Source of the DNA: Zhengitettix transpicula | Taxonomy: Eukaryota; Arthropoda; Insecta; Orthoptera; Tetrigidae | Direction of reading: 5' to 3' | Assembly (NCBI GenBank): GCA_037074705.1 | Contig: CM073593.1 | Location: 108,564,238 to 108,628,237 of the forward strand | Length of the DNA stretch: 64,000 nt | Shown here: piece after piece, positions 22,776 through 33,605 of the stretch | Layout: the number at the start of each line of letters is the position of its first letter | How positions within the stretch are numbered: position 1 is the first letter of the stretch | Position numbers and translations under genes: made by a program | Notes under the pieces: generated by a model | What the model saw: the letters and a program-made list of their open reading frames with translations, nothing else | Databases searched by the model: none | What the model was told of the DNA's origin: nothing

Positions 22776-23850
22776 CAGGAAAGTGAACAAAGTAACGAAA
22801 TAATCAATTGAAGGAGAAAAAATGAATGGATAAAAAGAATTGGATAAAAAAACGATGAAATGTGAAGGAAACGGATGGACGAACGAAACAAAGATAGGTA
22901 AATAGAAAACACAGAGAGAGAGAGAGAGAGAGAAAAATCGGCATAAATTAGGAAAAGACAAAGAGGGGGAATAGTTTTAATGAAAAATGAAGAAGAAAAA
23001 CCTGTTTCACGATCTAATAATTGAAAAATTGAAAGTACAAAATTTAAAAAAATAACTTCTGTTATGTAAAGGAAGAAATTAATTAATAAAAGACGGAAAA
23101 ACAAATAAACGTACGAAAAATAAAACAACAGAAGGAAAACAAAGACGCGAATTAATTAAAAAAAAGATAAAAAGGAACGTGTTAGAAGAAATGAGAGATG
23201 GAAATGAAGCAACGGACGAAATTCGGAGGAAATAACAAAGGAGGACAGTTTAAGGAAAACAAAGAAAAGTCTCAATTTAAAAGATATATATATATATATA
23301 CGAAAGTGAACAACGTCACGTAAAAAAGAATGTGTGAAACAAAGAGACGTATAAACAAAAAAAAGACAACAGAAAGACATCTAACCTAATAAATGAAAGG
23401 AAGACGGAGAAAAAAGGATTTGAAAAATATTTGAAGGAGGAAAAGAAACTTATCGAATGAAAGAACGGTAGATAAGAATGGTACAGAAAAAAAAAGAATG
23501 AAGAGGGGAGGAGATAATGAAACAATGGATAAATTTGAAGGAAAACAAGAAAATGTAAAATGATACATGGAAAATTGTTACAGAAAGAAAGGAAGAAACG
23601 AATGAAAAATAGAGTAGAAAAACGAAAATTTTTGAAGGAATCGGATAAAGAAAAGATAAAAGAAAGAGAAGAAATCAGTAAAACAAGGAAGACCGAAGGT
23701 TAATGAACGGAAGTAAGAAAGGAAGAATTGAAGAAGGGAATAATAAAAGAAATGAGGAAATAAAGACGATGAAAAATACAAAAACAGGAAACCACGCAAG
23801 TGAAAGACAACAGCACACAAGAAAGTAAACCTGCACGTGTCCAAAGTCTT
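22776..23850 (+). repeat. Purine-rich tract 2
   Basis: About 1 kb in which the plus strand is strongly A/G (AAGGAAGAAA-type). Includes a GA run (22914-22932) and a TA run (23285-23300). No higher-order unit is obvious. Minus-strand Phe/Ser/Leu frames are compositional. Confidence 0.8.
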
Positions 23851-24455
23851 CTGAATTCCGGTTTATGTTTTTTTCCTCTCACAAAATTTTTCTGACATCA
23901 CAGAAAACAAATTTCCACCCCCCAATTAATTAACGAGGTTGAGGCAACGTGGGGGCAACTCCGCTAATTACAACGTCCAAGGTCCTCCTCTCTTTTGAAG
24001 ACTTTTCTCTTCATCTTCACGACCTTTTTTTACGCAATTAGAGCAATTTATTAAGTGTTTGTCCTCCCGACGGCCACCAGAAGACGATTTGTTATTTTCT
24101 TGGGGTGTTTTTCGTCCATTTTCCTTTCCTGATTGACCAAGCACAAAGTATCAGAGTCTAATTGGAAGTGATCTCTGACTAGATCAGGTCTTTCTTTTGA
24201 TTCAGGGAGGGAAGTTCTTTGGTCACGCAGACGACGAATGCTTAATTAATACGCGTGAATACAAACTGAAGGGGGGGAGGGGGATGAATGGTAAAGACTC
24301 CGCGTCCATGTTTCAGGATACTTCAAGTATGTGCTGAGGGGGGAATATCTTCAAGAAAAGCGCCTCGTTCTTTGATACTGTTCGTAGGAACACGAATTCT
24401 GGTTCACGAGACTGTCGTGGCATTGTGAAGTTAACCTCCTACTGCAGATTCAATG
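23851..24455. other. Spacer, no gene seen
   Basis: Mixed composition between two purine tracts. Nothing recognisable. Confidence 0.5.
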
Positions 24456-25350
24456 CACACATATGTAAAGAAAGGGGGAAGAAATGTAAAGGTACGGAAA
24501 GGAAAGAAACAATGAAACAAAGAAGGTGTAAAGGAAACAGAAAAGGTTAAAAGTAGCAGAAGAAGAAAAGAGCAAAGATAAAACGATAATGGAAAAAAGG
24601 GGTGTAAAGAGCAAAAGTGGGGGAAAAAAGAAACGAATAAAGGAGAAAGAGTTAAACGGAGTGTGGATAAATTCAGGAAACTAAATAAAAGGGAACGAAA
24701 ATGGAATGGAACAGAGAATCTATTAAACTGAAAACGGAAAAAAGGAATAAATTGGCGAAGTTGAAGTAAGAAGGAAAGAAAGTAAGGATATTAAGACAAG
24801 TAAAGAAATGAGGAAATACGAAATAAACAAAGAATAATTAACTTAAGGTAAGTAGATAAAATAAAGGTGAAATGATGACAGGTGGAAGGAAAAAAAGGAA
24901 TGTGAAGACACCGGAATTTAAGAAATAAATTAAGGTAAAAAGAGAAAAACAAAAAGTGCCAGAAAACGGGAAAAAAAGGGTGAGGATGAAACAAGCAACG
25001 ATAATAACGATATGAATAAAAGAAAAAAATTGCAGGAGGGAGGAACAATGAGAGTTGAAAGAAAATGATATAAACAAAGAAAGAAAGAAAGCACAATTAA
25101 ATATAATGATGTAACAAAAAAAAGGGAAAGAAACTAAAAAGTATGAAACGAACGGATAAACAATGAAAATATGAAAGCGAAACGAGTAAAGAAAGGAGTG
25201 ATGATAAAAGACGGAAGGAAGAAAGGATCAACGAAAACTAAAAGGAATAAACAGTGAAGAAAAAGAAACAGAAGAAGTCAAGGAAAGTAGAAAGGAGTGT
25301 AAAATAAATATCCTAAGAAATACGAATATGAAAGAAGAGAAAGTAATGGA
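24456..25350 (+). repeat. Purine-rich tract 3
   Basis: About 0.9 kb of plus-strand A/G-rich DNA similar in style to the tract at 22776-23850. No regular period was found by eye. Confidence 0.8.
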
Positions 25351-26062
25351 TCAGTGCCAGCGCAATGTTTCTGAAGATATTTAACGTTAAGGAAATAAAA
25401 ATTCTGATAATGGCTTCTCTTTAGAAATATTTTAAAAAAATTATCTCGCTGAAATATGGCGGCCTTTGAAAAAGATTCCCGTCTGTCGATTATCGATATA
25501 TTTACCGGCCGTTCGTCAACGTCACGAGATATCGACACCGACAGTCATTCTTGTCTCAAAGGCGAGTTTGTCACTTTCAACGCCCTAAAAACCAAATAAA
25601 TTTTCGGAACAGAAATAAGGAAACAGGGAAGGTTGGAAGGACGAAGGGAGAACACAAAGATGACGATGCAGGGCGAGTCAAGTAAATTACAAATCGATTT
25701 TGATAAAAGTGCCTAAGAAGAGGGAGGCCCGACAGCAACAGATACCTTCACTAATAACATATAGGGGGCGGTGAAAAATGACGCGCTGAAATTTGAGTGA
25801 AGGGGGGCGGATGAAGAATTGAGTGAGGTGGAAGCGCTCTTCACGTCAAATTGAAGAAAAAATTGGGGTGGAAAAAGGAGAAATGAAAATACAACGACGG
25901 AACGTAGATTAAATTCAGTGACTGATTTAACTCGTCCTGATACAAAACCAAGTCACTCCAGTAGCTAGATACATCTGTAACATCCCACCGCTGTGACCAT
26001 GTAACATTCCAGCAGTTGTAAATGGGAAGTCCAGATAGATCGTTCACCAACCGAGCTATACC
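25351..26062. other. Spacer, no gene seen
   Basis: Contains an ATATGGCGGCC site at 25454. No gene recognised. Confidence 0.5.
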
Positions 26063-26162
26063 TCCGTTAGCTCACCTGGCTACCGATCTAGAGGATAAAG
26101 GAAGAATTAAGAACAGGAAATAGGAAAGTCGGTAACGCGAGGGTTCGGGTTCAACTAATTGA
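26063..26162 (+). pseudogene. tRNA-like sequence with enlarged middle
   Basis: CCTCCGTTAGCTCACCTGGC contains a full A-box match (TAGCTCACCTGG). About 70 bp further, GAGGGTTCGGGTTCAAC resembles a B box and T-arm. The distance is longer than in a tRNA, so this is either a tRNA with an intron-like insert or, more likely, a tRNA-derived SINE head. Confidence 0.45.
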
Positions 26163-26695
26163 ACCCAGGCGTTGTGGTTGGTGTTTCGCTGCACTTCAGT
26201 CAAATAAGAGTTGATGAAGAATAAAGAGATTTAATAGGTAGAAATAAAATAAAGTAAGACAAACTGGCGGATAGCAGCAGGAGCCACGGACCCGTCTGGA
26301 GGTTGGATCACGACTGCCGTTCCCAAGAAGCTCTGAACAATTCGAAGACTCCTTTCCCCCTCCCTGATGATTTTAAGTCTCCAATGAGAACTCTTACAGG
26401 GTGGAAGATTTCTGCTGCCGTGAGCATGTCTGCATAAGGCACTTAAAATGCTGACTTCATTAGACGCAGCGTTTTCACAGCTGCCTAGGCGGAAGGGGTG
26501 AAGATTTATGTTGTTGTTGTGTTTCGTTACTCACTATATCTAAAGTGATGTCTTTAACTGCATCAGCGTTCTTGCAACAGCGTCCTCTTAGGTCCGCTAT
26601 GCTGAAGAGACGTTATGATAAGAGGGCACGTGTAGACTATTATATTACACATCTCACCAAGGAAAAGGTCGAGGATTTTCCCCCTTGACTTGCAT
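26163..26695. other. Spacer, no gene seen
   Basis: Nothing recognisable. Confidence 0.5.
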
Positions 26696-26697
26696 AC

Positions 26698-27690
26698 GTC
26701 GAGGCCATCAGTGATCCTCCCCCCCCCCCGCAGTTTTTCCAATTCGAAAAAAGCCTCGAGGGAAAAACATTCTGTGGCCCTGAAAACCACACGAAAATTG
26801 ATCACCTCCTTTTCTCAGTTTTTCGTTAATAACAAAATAATGGAGCATTCTATTGAAAATAATCTTCAGTGATAAATTTTAGAGGATAAAATTCTGCATG
26901 TGATTGTGGACACGAGGACGGAATTAAGTTGAAGGAAGTGGGAGAAATCCTGCGTAAAAGTTAGGACATATGACGTCATTTCCGAAGAAAACTAAGTTTC
27001 TCCTATTGCTAGTGCTGATATCTACAAAATGGCCGCCAGGAATCTGATTTGTCACACAATAAAGGTTTTAGAGAATTTAATTCTCTCTCCAACGCATGAT
27101 CTGGTTTTAACAATCCACTGACAATGGCCGAAAATAACACATATGTTGCTGTCTGCGCACGGCTGATGTCGCGGGAGTGACGAAACTTGTCTGAGGCAGA
27201 GGTGTTCATCAGCTTTTCGTTAATAGAAAAAGAATGGAGCATTCTATTGAAAATAGTGTTCAGTGATAAATTGTAGAGCGTAAAATTCTGCATGTGATGG
27301 TGGACTCGAGGACGAAATTCGGTCGAAGGAAGTGGCAAAAATCCTTCGTCAAAATTAGGACATATGACGACATATTCCAAGAGAATGCAGTTTGTCGTAT
27401 TTCTAGTGCTGATATCTCCAAAATGGCCGGCAGGAAACTAATTTGCTACGGAATAAAGGTTGTAGAGAATTTAATTCTCTTTCCAACGCATGATCTGGTT
27501 TTAAAAATCCACGGAGGATGACCGAAAATAACACGCATGTTTCTGACTGCGCTCGGCTGATGTCGTGGGAGTGACGAAACTTGTCTGTGGCAGGGAATGT
27601 TAAAGTGTGCAAGAGTAAGAAAGAGTCCAGCGTTTCAAAGAGTAATCGATATTCCCAAGCAATAACAATCAAACTCTGGTCCGAGCACTT
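26698..27690 (+). mobile_element. Family B, two arms in direct tandem
   Basis: Two plus-orientation arms (26698-27215 and 27216-27690) follow one another. Each carries the family landmarks GCATTCTATTGAAAATA, AAATTCTGCATGTGATGG, GACTCGAGGACG, AAAATGGCCG, CCAACGCATGATCTGG and GTGACGAAACTTGTCTG. The left terminus reads GTCGAGGCCATCAGTGA. Elsewhere in the window this family occurs as inverted pairs, so this direct tandem is a rearranged form. Frames within are repeat-derived. Confidence 0.8.
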
Positions 27691-28270
27691 TGGCAATTCT
27701 CAGTGGATTCTGACGTCATCAGCTGCCCAACAGTGTGTGTGATATGAGACTACGGACTGTGGCGGCCATTTAAGTTCCGCCGCTGGTGGATATTGACAAC
27801 GGCACACGTCCTGAGGCTCCTCCAGGTGGAGGCAACCCCCCCCCCCCCCCGCGCTGCTGTGATACAATGGCGTAACAGTCTTACACGAGGGTGGATCCAG
27901 GCTCCTTTTCTTTTCATCTTTTCTTCTTTGCGAACGGCCAGCACGTGGCAAGGTAAAGGATCCGCACCTGCCGCCGTTCCTTGGAAGAAATCCTCCAGAA
28001 GCTCCGCGCAGCTGCCGCCATCAGCTGGTGCCTGGAGTCAAAGAACTTTGCGACGCGATTCAGCTTGAGGTAAACTTTCAAGCAGCTGAAGAGATTTCAA
28101 CGAACTTCCATATATATATATATTTGAAGTCTCACGACTGCTTTATCATAATCCAGCTGATGGCCAATTACAGACAATTTTAGTTAATTAACAACAAAAA
28201 CAAAATGGCCGTAAATCAGGGGGGGGGGAAATTCATAATTCCCAATAAATACAAAATTAAAATATATTAA
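27691..28270. other. Spacer, no gene seen
   Basis: TGACGTCA at 27711, a C run at about 27838-27850, GC-rich 27750-28070 and a short TA run at 28111. A minus-strand 83-codon frame has no recognised domain. Confidence 0.5.
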
Positions 28271-28274
28271 CCAT

Positions 28275-28305
28275 CTTTATTTAGCGACTTCATCAAGTTC
28301 AAGTT
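28275..28305 (-). repeat. Hairpin motif, incomplete
   Basis: Minus strand TTGATGAAGTCGC without a paired second half or GAAAC. It lies inverted to the complete motif at 28361-28390 with the same GTCGC half-stem. Confidence 0.4.
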
Positions 28306-28360
28306 TTTTTAAAAACTATTTTTTGATAGACAGGTCAGTCTCTGTATATTTCTTTAAAAC

Positions 28361-28390
28361 CTGATGAGGTCGCGAAATATGCGACGAAAC
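28361..28390 (+). repeat. Hairpin motif with perfect hammerhead-type core
   Basis: Plus strand: CTGATGAG, stem GTCGC/GCGAC (5 of 5) with loop GAAATAT, then GAAAC. This equals the CUGAUGA / stem II / GAAA core of a hammerhead ribozyme. An AT hairpin (AAAATAA/TTATTTT) follows at 28396-28411. No GUH triplet closes stem III, so activity is not supported. Peptide reading PDEVAKYATKR. Confidence 0.65.
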
Positions 28391-28522
28391 GATGTAAAAT
28401 AAATTATTTTCTTCTGACTTAAAATCTTTTCTTAATATTCAGAATGTATATCATTATTAACCTGATGTCTCCCCCCCCCCGGCGCAGACTTTTTAAAATA
28501 ATTTTATTCACCACATCAACGA

Positions 28523-28553
28523 CGTTTCAGTACCATTTTTTTCTATCATCAGG
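28523..28553 (-). repeat. Hairpin motif, weak stem
   Basis: Minus strand CTGATGA ... GAAAC with correct spacing but little pairing between the boxes. Confidence 0.45.
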
Positions 28554-28727
28554 TTGTTTTTTACGGTAATAATTTTTTTTGGTAACAAATAACCCTCATG
28601 AAAGTACCAAAATAGGTTTTCTGAAAGGTCGATGTTAGGTTTGAATAAAATATTTAAAATATCTGGTTGAGTATTTTTTTCGTGTTATATTTGTCGCTTA
28701 CTAAGAGGAATAAAGTTAAAACAAGCG

Positions 28728-29500
28728 AGCTTCCTCTGTTTCAGAGTACGTCAGATCTGGATGCTTCCTCCCCACCCCCACCCTCCTGCTCGCTTTGTTT
28801 CAGCCTCGTTTTAGCCGAAACAACAAGAAAAACATGTCCGAGTGGTAGAAAACTCAGCCAGAGATTTTTATATATCACGTTTCGCCCACACCAGGAAAAA
28901 TGTCATCCATGTTGATCCAGAGGGTTAAAGAAGAATTTTTTTATGCGGACCAGTTTTCTGATTGGTCGCTTTCAAAGACGAAATCGTTAAAAAAAACAAT
29001 TGGGTTTCCTCTGTTTCGGAGTTCGTCCAATCTTGTCATTGTTTTCTCCATGTTTCAGCCTCTTTTTCGCGAAAGTACAATATAAAAACATGTCCGAGTG
29101 GTAGAAAACTAAACCAGAGGTTTTTATATATCTCGTTTCGCCCACACCATGGAAAATGTCATCCATGTTGATCTAGACGGTTAAAGAATTATTTTTTTAC
29201 CCGGACCAGATTGGTGATTGGTCGCTTTCAAAGACGAAATCATTAAACATGCGGGTTTCCTCTGTTTCGGAGTTCGTCCAATCTCGTTATTGTTTTCTCC
29301 GTGGTTCAGCCTCTTTTTTCCCCGAAAGTACAATTGATCAACAAGGAAAACATGTCCGAGAAGTAGAAAACCCCCAGCGAGACATTTTTTCCTCTGGCTT
29401 TTTTATATATCTCGTTTCCCTCCCCCCACCAAGGGAAACGTCATCCATGTCGGCCTAGACTGTTGAAAAAAAAAATCCTGACCAGTTTACCGAGAAATCT
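28728..29500 (+). repeat. Tandem array, three units of about 260 bp
   Basis: CATGTCCGAG recurs at 28833, 29089 and 29351 (256 and 262 bp apart). Each is preceded by TTCCTCTGTTTC(A/G)GAGT and followed by TTTTTATATATC(A/T)CGTTTC and GTCATCCATGT. No protein recognised. Confidence 0.85.
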
Positions 29501-30000
29501 GTAAGGCTGTTGGGGGTTTCCCTTCCCCCCCCCCCGGTATTGGACACAGCTTTGGTTACTAAATGTGAAGACAAGAATTTGAAATGAATTGAGGATTAAA
29601 GATGGTGGACACTAACCTTGTTGACAGAACTCGAGTATGTAGAAGTTGTGTTACATTTCTTTGCGTACTGGTTTGGAGGTTGGACCATTCACCACGACAA
29701 CTCCTTGAAGGTGCGTTTCTCCGGAAGCAGATGTGAGCTCATGAATATGTCTTTCATTTCAATTATGCTTCGTACAATGGACATTCCGATTTACAAGACC
29801 TTCTTTTTTTTCTCTCTTCCAGGTTGACCCCAGAGATTAGGAAATAACCCGGAGGAGGGGGTAGGGGGTGGGGGGGGAAATAAATTCCCTCAACGCACGT
29901 AATTGGGTCACTGCTGCCTGGAATTCCACGACAGTTAAAAACTCAAGATGGCGCCGCAATCTAAATGTCCTTTAACTTGAAAATATAATTAATCAGTTAT
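29501..30000. other. Spacer, no gene seen
   Basis: G-rich run at 29850-29880 and AAGATGGCGCCGC at 29946. No recognisable gene. Confidence 0.5.
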
Positions 30001-30004
30001 ACAA

Positions 30005-30034
30005 CGTTTCGTCCTTATTTTACGACTTTATCAG
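30005..30034 (-). repeat. Hairpin motif
   Basis: Minus strand CTGATAAAGTC ... GGACGAAAC: GTC pairs with GAC and the first box is CTGATAA. It lies about 150 bp downstream, on the same strand, of the motif at 30156-30186. Confidence 0.5.
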
Positions 30035-30155
30035 TTACAGACTTTAAGAAATTAATTTTATATAAATAAATTTTTATTTAAATTATTAAATTATTGTAAA
30101 GATTTTCGTGAGTCACACAGGAACAAGGCTCCACCTTGAAGCGAGTCTACGGACA

Positions 30156-30186
30156 CGTTTCGTCCCCTGATTTTAACATTTTCAGA
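30156..30186 (-). repeat. Hairpin motif downstream of a GIY-YIG remnant
   Basis: Minus strand, peptide reading SENVKIRGRNVSVDS. First box CTGAAAA, last box GAAAC. It lies about 400 bp after the GIY-YIG fragment at 30575-30645 on the same strand, the order expected if the peptide is the C-terminal tail of that element. Confidence 0.55.
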
Positions 30187-30574
30187 TGTACAATTACATT
30201 TAACTTGAGACACCGACGCAAATTAAGAAAAATAAATACTTTTTTTATATACCAATCATGTACAAATAATTATATAATTAATGTTGTGTCTAAACGTGCG
30301 ACTTTGCGGGCCCTAAATGACTTTCTATCGACACCGTTGTTACAGAGTATTGTTGAGATTTAAAGATAACAATCGAAATAAAATACGAGCAACAATTATG
30401 ACGAGAACAAATAATCATAAATTATTTATGTCATTTTTGGCCGCTGATACGCTGGATCTGACATGCAACGTCGCGGTCACATTTACACTGTTGCCAATAG
30501 AAATCATGTTCCTTTTTAAAAATATACAATTATTTTGACACAATCGAATAATTGGCGACGTTTCAAATTATTTA

Positions 30575-30645
30575 TTTATCTTTATTGATTCCAGTTTTTT
30601 GAAACATCGCTTCGTTTGTCCGATATAACAAGAAATTACAATGTA
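30575..30645 (-). pseudogene. GIY-YIG endonuclease fragment (Penelope-like)
   Basis: Minus-strand frame reads IVISCYIGQTKRCFKKLES. YIG-Q-T-K-R is the second half of the GIY-YIG nuclease core. The flanks resemble 20160-20370 (shared CTGTTGCCAATAGAAAT phrase on the plus strand at about 30489 and 20208), so the two are copies of one element. Confidence 0.65.
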
Positions 30646-30670
30646 AACAGCTGTAATATTGGGAATAACA

Positions 30671-30695
30671 GTTGTGTGTGTGTGTGTGTGTGTGT
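30671..30695 (+). repeat. (GT)n microsatellite
   Basis: About 12 GT dinucleotides. Confidence 0.95.
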
Positions 30696-30894
30696 TAAGT
30701 TTGTCCTTAGTATTTTTAAATTAATTTAAATTATTGGAAGTAGGAAAAATAATCCGAATATCATAATTATTATACGTTTTCAAAAATAAAAGGGGGGGAA
30801 GTGGGGGTAGTTGGATAAAGAAAAATCGGTCTTAGGACTCATTAATTAGTCGATTTGTTATTATCGTAAAATATTTTAATTAATCTAATTGTGA

Positions 30895-31290
30895 TATATT
30901 TTTTTACAAATCAAGTGTAACGGAGAAGAAGAATTTAGAAGAAGGATTTAAAAACTATTATCAGAGGATTTCTTTTACAATTAAAAATTATTTCAAATAT
31001 GTCAGATAATTATAATTGTCAATGATTTCAAATTATGTTAAACACATTAATAATCACTTTAATTAACCGAAATAATTTAATTTTACACTGGACGTGGATC
31101 AAAAAAACTTAATTAATCAACCATGGAAAAACAAATACACATCTACATGACGCCATCAGGGTCTAGAAGGGGTTTAGACTTTTATGAATAATTTTATAAA
31201 AATTATTATATTATTAAAATTTAAATTGAAGTAATAATATATTGTTTTGGAGTATAAGTTAGAGATTTTTTTTTCAGTCTTGTGGTCGAC
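30895..31290. repeat. Family D segment, copy 1
   Basis: About 400 bp of AT-rich DNA closely matching 60128-60490 (shared phrases AATTATGTTAAACACATTAA, GACGTGGATCAAAAAA-like, TACACATCTACATGACG, CAGTCTTGTGGTCGACAT). In both places a family A copy in minus orientation follows. Extent judged by eye. Confidence 0.75.
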
Positions 31291-31294
31291 ATAT
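31285..31294. repeat. Target-site duplication, left (family A copy 4)
   Basis: GTCGACATAT, repeated exactly at 32089-32098 beyond the composite family A insertion. Confidence 0.8.
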
Positions 31295-32088
31295 AATTTT
31301 TTTAGGGTAACGAGGCTGCATGGTGGCAACTCCCCTTTAATAACGTAGGAAGGGATTTCAAAGGGGGGGATGAGGAAGGGTAGAGGAAGGTAGCCAAGGG
31401 TTAACTAGGGCTCCCGGGCTATGGTTTAAGGATCCTACCCGGCATTTCGCCTAAAAGTGATGCAGGGAAAACCCTAAAAAAACCGTCATCAGGTAGGTCG
31501 GGCATTGGGTACTTGTCCCACGCCCTTCCCTGGATGGCGGGTGAGGAGTTTGCTGTGGGGACGCAGCTTTCCCCTCGCCGTACCTCGACCAGTTTAGGAG
31601 GCAGCAGGCAGACTGCTCCAATGGGAACAACGAACAACTCTGACCGTATGCCCCAAGGTCTGTGACCCCGGAACATACACCTCTCAGAACAGGCCTCGGC
31701 TTGTGGGAACCTTAGGTCAAAAACGGAGAGAGCAAAAGGCATTTTTTTTGGGGGGGGGGGTGTAGACAGGCTATGTATAGGGTAATCCACATAGTGGCAA
31801 CTCCCCTCTTATAGCATAGGAAAGGGATTTGAAAGGGGGGATGCGGTAGGGTGTAGGAAGGTAGCCAAGGGTTACTAGGGGCCCCCGGGCTATATTTTAA
31901 GTTTGCTACCCGGCATTCGCCTAAATGTAATGCAGGACAAACCCTATAAAAAACCTGCATCGGGTAGGTCGGGCATTTGGTACTTGTCCCACGCTCTTGC
32001 GATGACGGGAGAAGGGTCCCCAAAGTTAGCCCCTTCGTGTCTCTCCTACAAGATTCTGCCTGCGAGAGAATAGCCCTCGCAAACACCT
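31295..32088 (-). mobile_element. Retroposon family A, copy 4 (long form, interrupted)
   Basis: Minus orientation. The left part (to 31741) stops at AAAAGGCA and the family sequence resumes at TCCCCAAAG near 32017, exactly where it left off, with another family A copy between. The whole is bracketed by a 10-bp target duplication. The 123-codon minus-strand frame (31790-31419) follows the family's conserved stretch but has no known domain. Confidence 0.8.
31742..32016 (-). mobile_element. Retroposon family A, copy 5 (short form, nested)
   Basis: Minus orientation. Starts with a T run and G run (31742-31760), then GTGTAGACAGGCTATG, and ends at GACGGGAGAAGG, the same 5' boundary as copies 2 and 6. 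It splits copy 4. No target duplication is visible at this junction. Confidence 0.75.
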
Positions 32089-32117
32089 GTCGACATATTT
32101 TTTGTTAATTCAGTCTT

Positions 32118-32121
<4 letters not shown>

Positions 32122-32153
<32 letters not shown>
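32122..32153 (+). repeat. (TA)n microsatellite
   Basis: About 15 TA dinucleotides. Confidence 0.95.
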
Positions 32154-32154
<1 letters not shown>

Positions 32155-32343
32155 TTAGGAGCGAGTCTTGGTACCTTAATCTGACGTAAGTGATTTAAAG
32201 TTAACCCTCAAATTTTATTTATTCCTCTAGTCCTAAAAAATGAGGAAAAAGGGGAACTAATTACATAATAAAATAATTATTAGAATCTACAGTTCATAAC
32301 AATTACAAGATTATGTGAAGATAACGTAAAAATAAATTCTGGG

Positions 32344-32390
32344 TCATGAAAGATTTGCCTGTCCCATATAACAAGCAATGTAATAGGTTG
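32344..32390 (-). pseudogene. GIY-YIG endonuclease fragment (very short)
   Basis: Minus-strand frame reads YYIACYMGQANLS then stop. The position-by-position match to CYIGQTKRS in the other fragments makes this a decayed copy, but it is short. Confidence 0.45.
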
Positions 32391-32965
32391 TAGAATGGCT
32401 GTCAGCAGAGGAACAGACAAACGTTGCAACATCACATCGTCAATAACGAATTACGCCACAGCCGCGTGCAGGAGAATAATAAGTCAGGCAACGTCGCACG
32501 TATTGGATTCGTCGGCACAAGGAAGAGTCTTCAAGATGAAACCGAATCCTGGGTTTAGCAGTTTCCTTTGCCGTTACCAAGGGTATGGCTTAATAACCCG
32601 CCACCAGAGTCCGTTGATATCAAAGTGTTGTTGTTGCACGTCTGCCCGCATTGCCACGGGAGGAAGTGGTTTGGAGCAGCAGAAGCTTCCTTCACCTGGC
32701 GCTGTTTTTATACTCCCGTCTTTCAGCCTATCCTCCCTTTTTTTTTCTCTTGGTGGGTCGGTCGCGTTAACCAACACTTGAATGTTGAACCCCCGTTTCT
32801 CCGTAATGAGATCAGAAGAAACATCTGTCGGTCGGGTGCCGACTATCTTCAAGACAAAATGGAGCCCGGAAGTTGCGCGCGTGGTCAACAAACCTGGAGT
32901 CTCTTTGTGTTCATTCTTCTCTCACACGAATGCTTTCGTCCATCCTTCCCTTTTCTGCCTTATTA
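32391..32965. other. Spacer, no gene seen
   Basis: Overlapping frames on both strands (for example plus 32395-32781). No recognised domain. Confidence 0.45.
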
Positions 32966-33605
32966 TATGTCGTTGTTTTTTCTTCCTTACCTTTCTTTGT
33001 TTCCTTCTTTTTCATTCGTCCATCTACTTTATTATTTTCTTTTATGCATTTCGTTATTTTCGTTTCTTGTTTCATCCTCACTCCTTTTTTTCCCTTTCTG
33101 CCACTCTTTCCTTTTCATATTTTCCCTCAATTTTCTTCTCTTCACATTCCTTTCCTTCCTTCCTCCTGTCATCATTCCTCTTTTCTTTTATCGTCGTACC
33201 TTAATTTGTTTCCAGTTTTACTTTGATCATTTCGTATTTCCTCGTTTCTTTCTTTTTCTTAATAGCTTCTTTTTCTTACTTCATTTCTTCCCTTTTTTTC
33301 TCTTTACTTTTTCTGTTTCGTAGTTTCTGCGTTCCATTCCCTTTTACCTTTTTCTTTCCCTTTTATTTCGTTTCTTTATTCATCCTCACTACGTCCACTG
33401 TTTCTTCTTTGTTCGTTTCTTTTTCTTCCCACGTTCATTTACTTTTGCTCTGTTCACTGCTTTCTACCATAATTGTTTCACCTTTCCTCTTTTCTTCTGC
33501 TACTTTTCCCTTTGTTGTTTTCCTTTTCACCTTCGTTTGTTTAATTGTTTCCTTCCCCTCCGTGTCTTTAAATTTCTTCCTCTTATTTTTTTTACTTAAG
33601 CTTTG
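32966..33605 (-). repeat. Pyrimidine-rich tract (purine-rich on minus strand)
   Basis: About 640 bp of plus-strand C/T. It is the same kind of DNA as the purine tracts elsewhere, in the opposite orientation. Overlapping plus-strand Phe/Leu/Ser frames of up to 251 codons here are compositional. Confidence 0.8.

Noticed and set aside
28361..28411. Active hammerhead ribozyme
   Set aside because: The CUGAUGA / stem II / GAAAC core is perfect, but I could not find stem III closed by a GUH cleavage site or a matching stem I, so I report only a hammerhead-type core.
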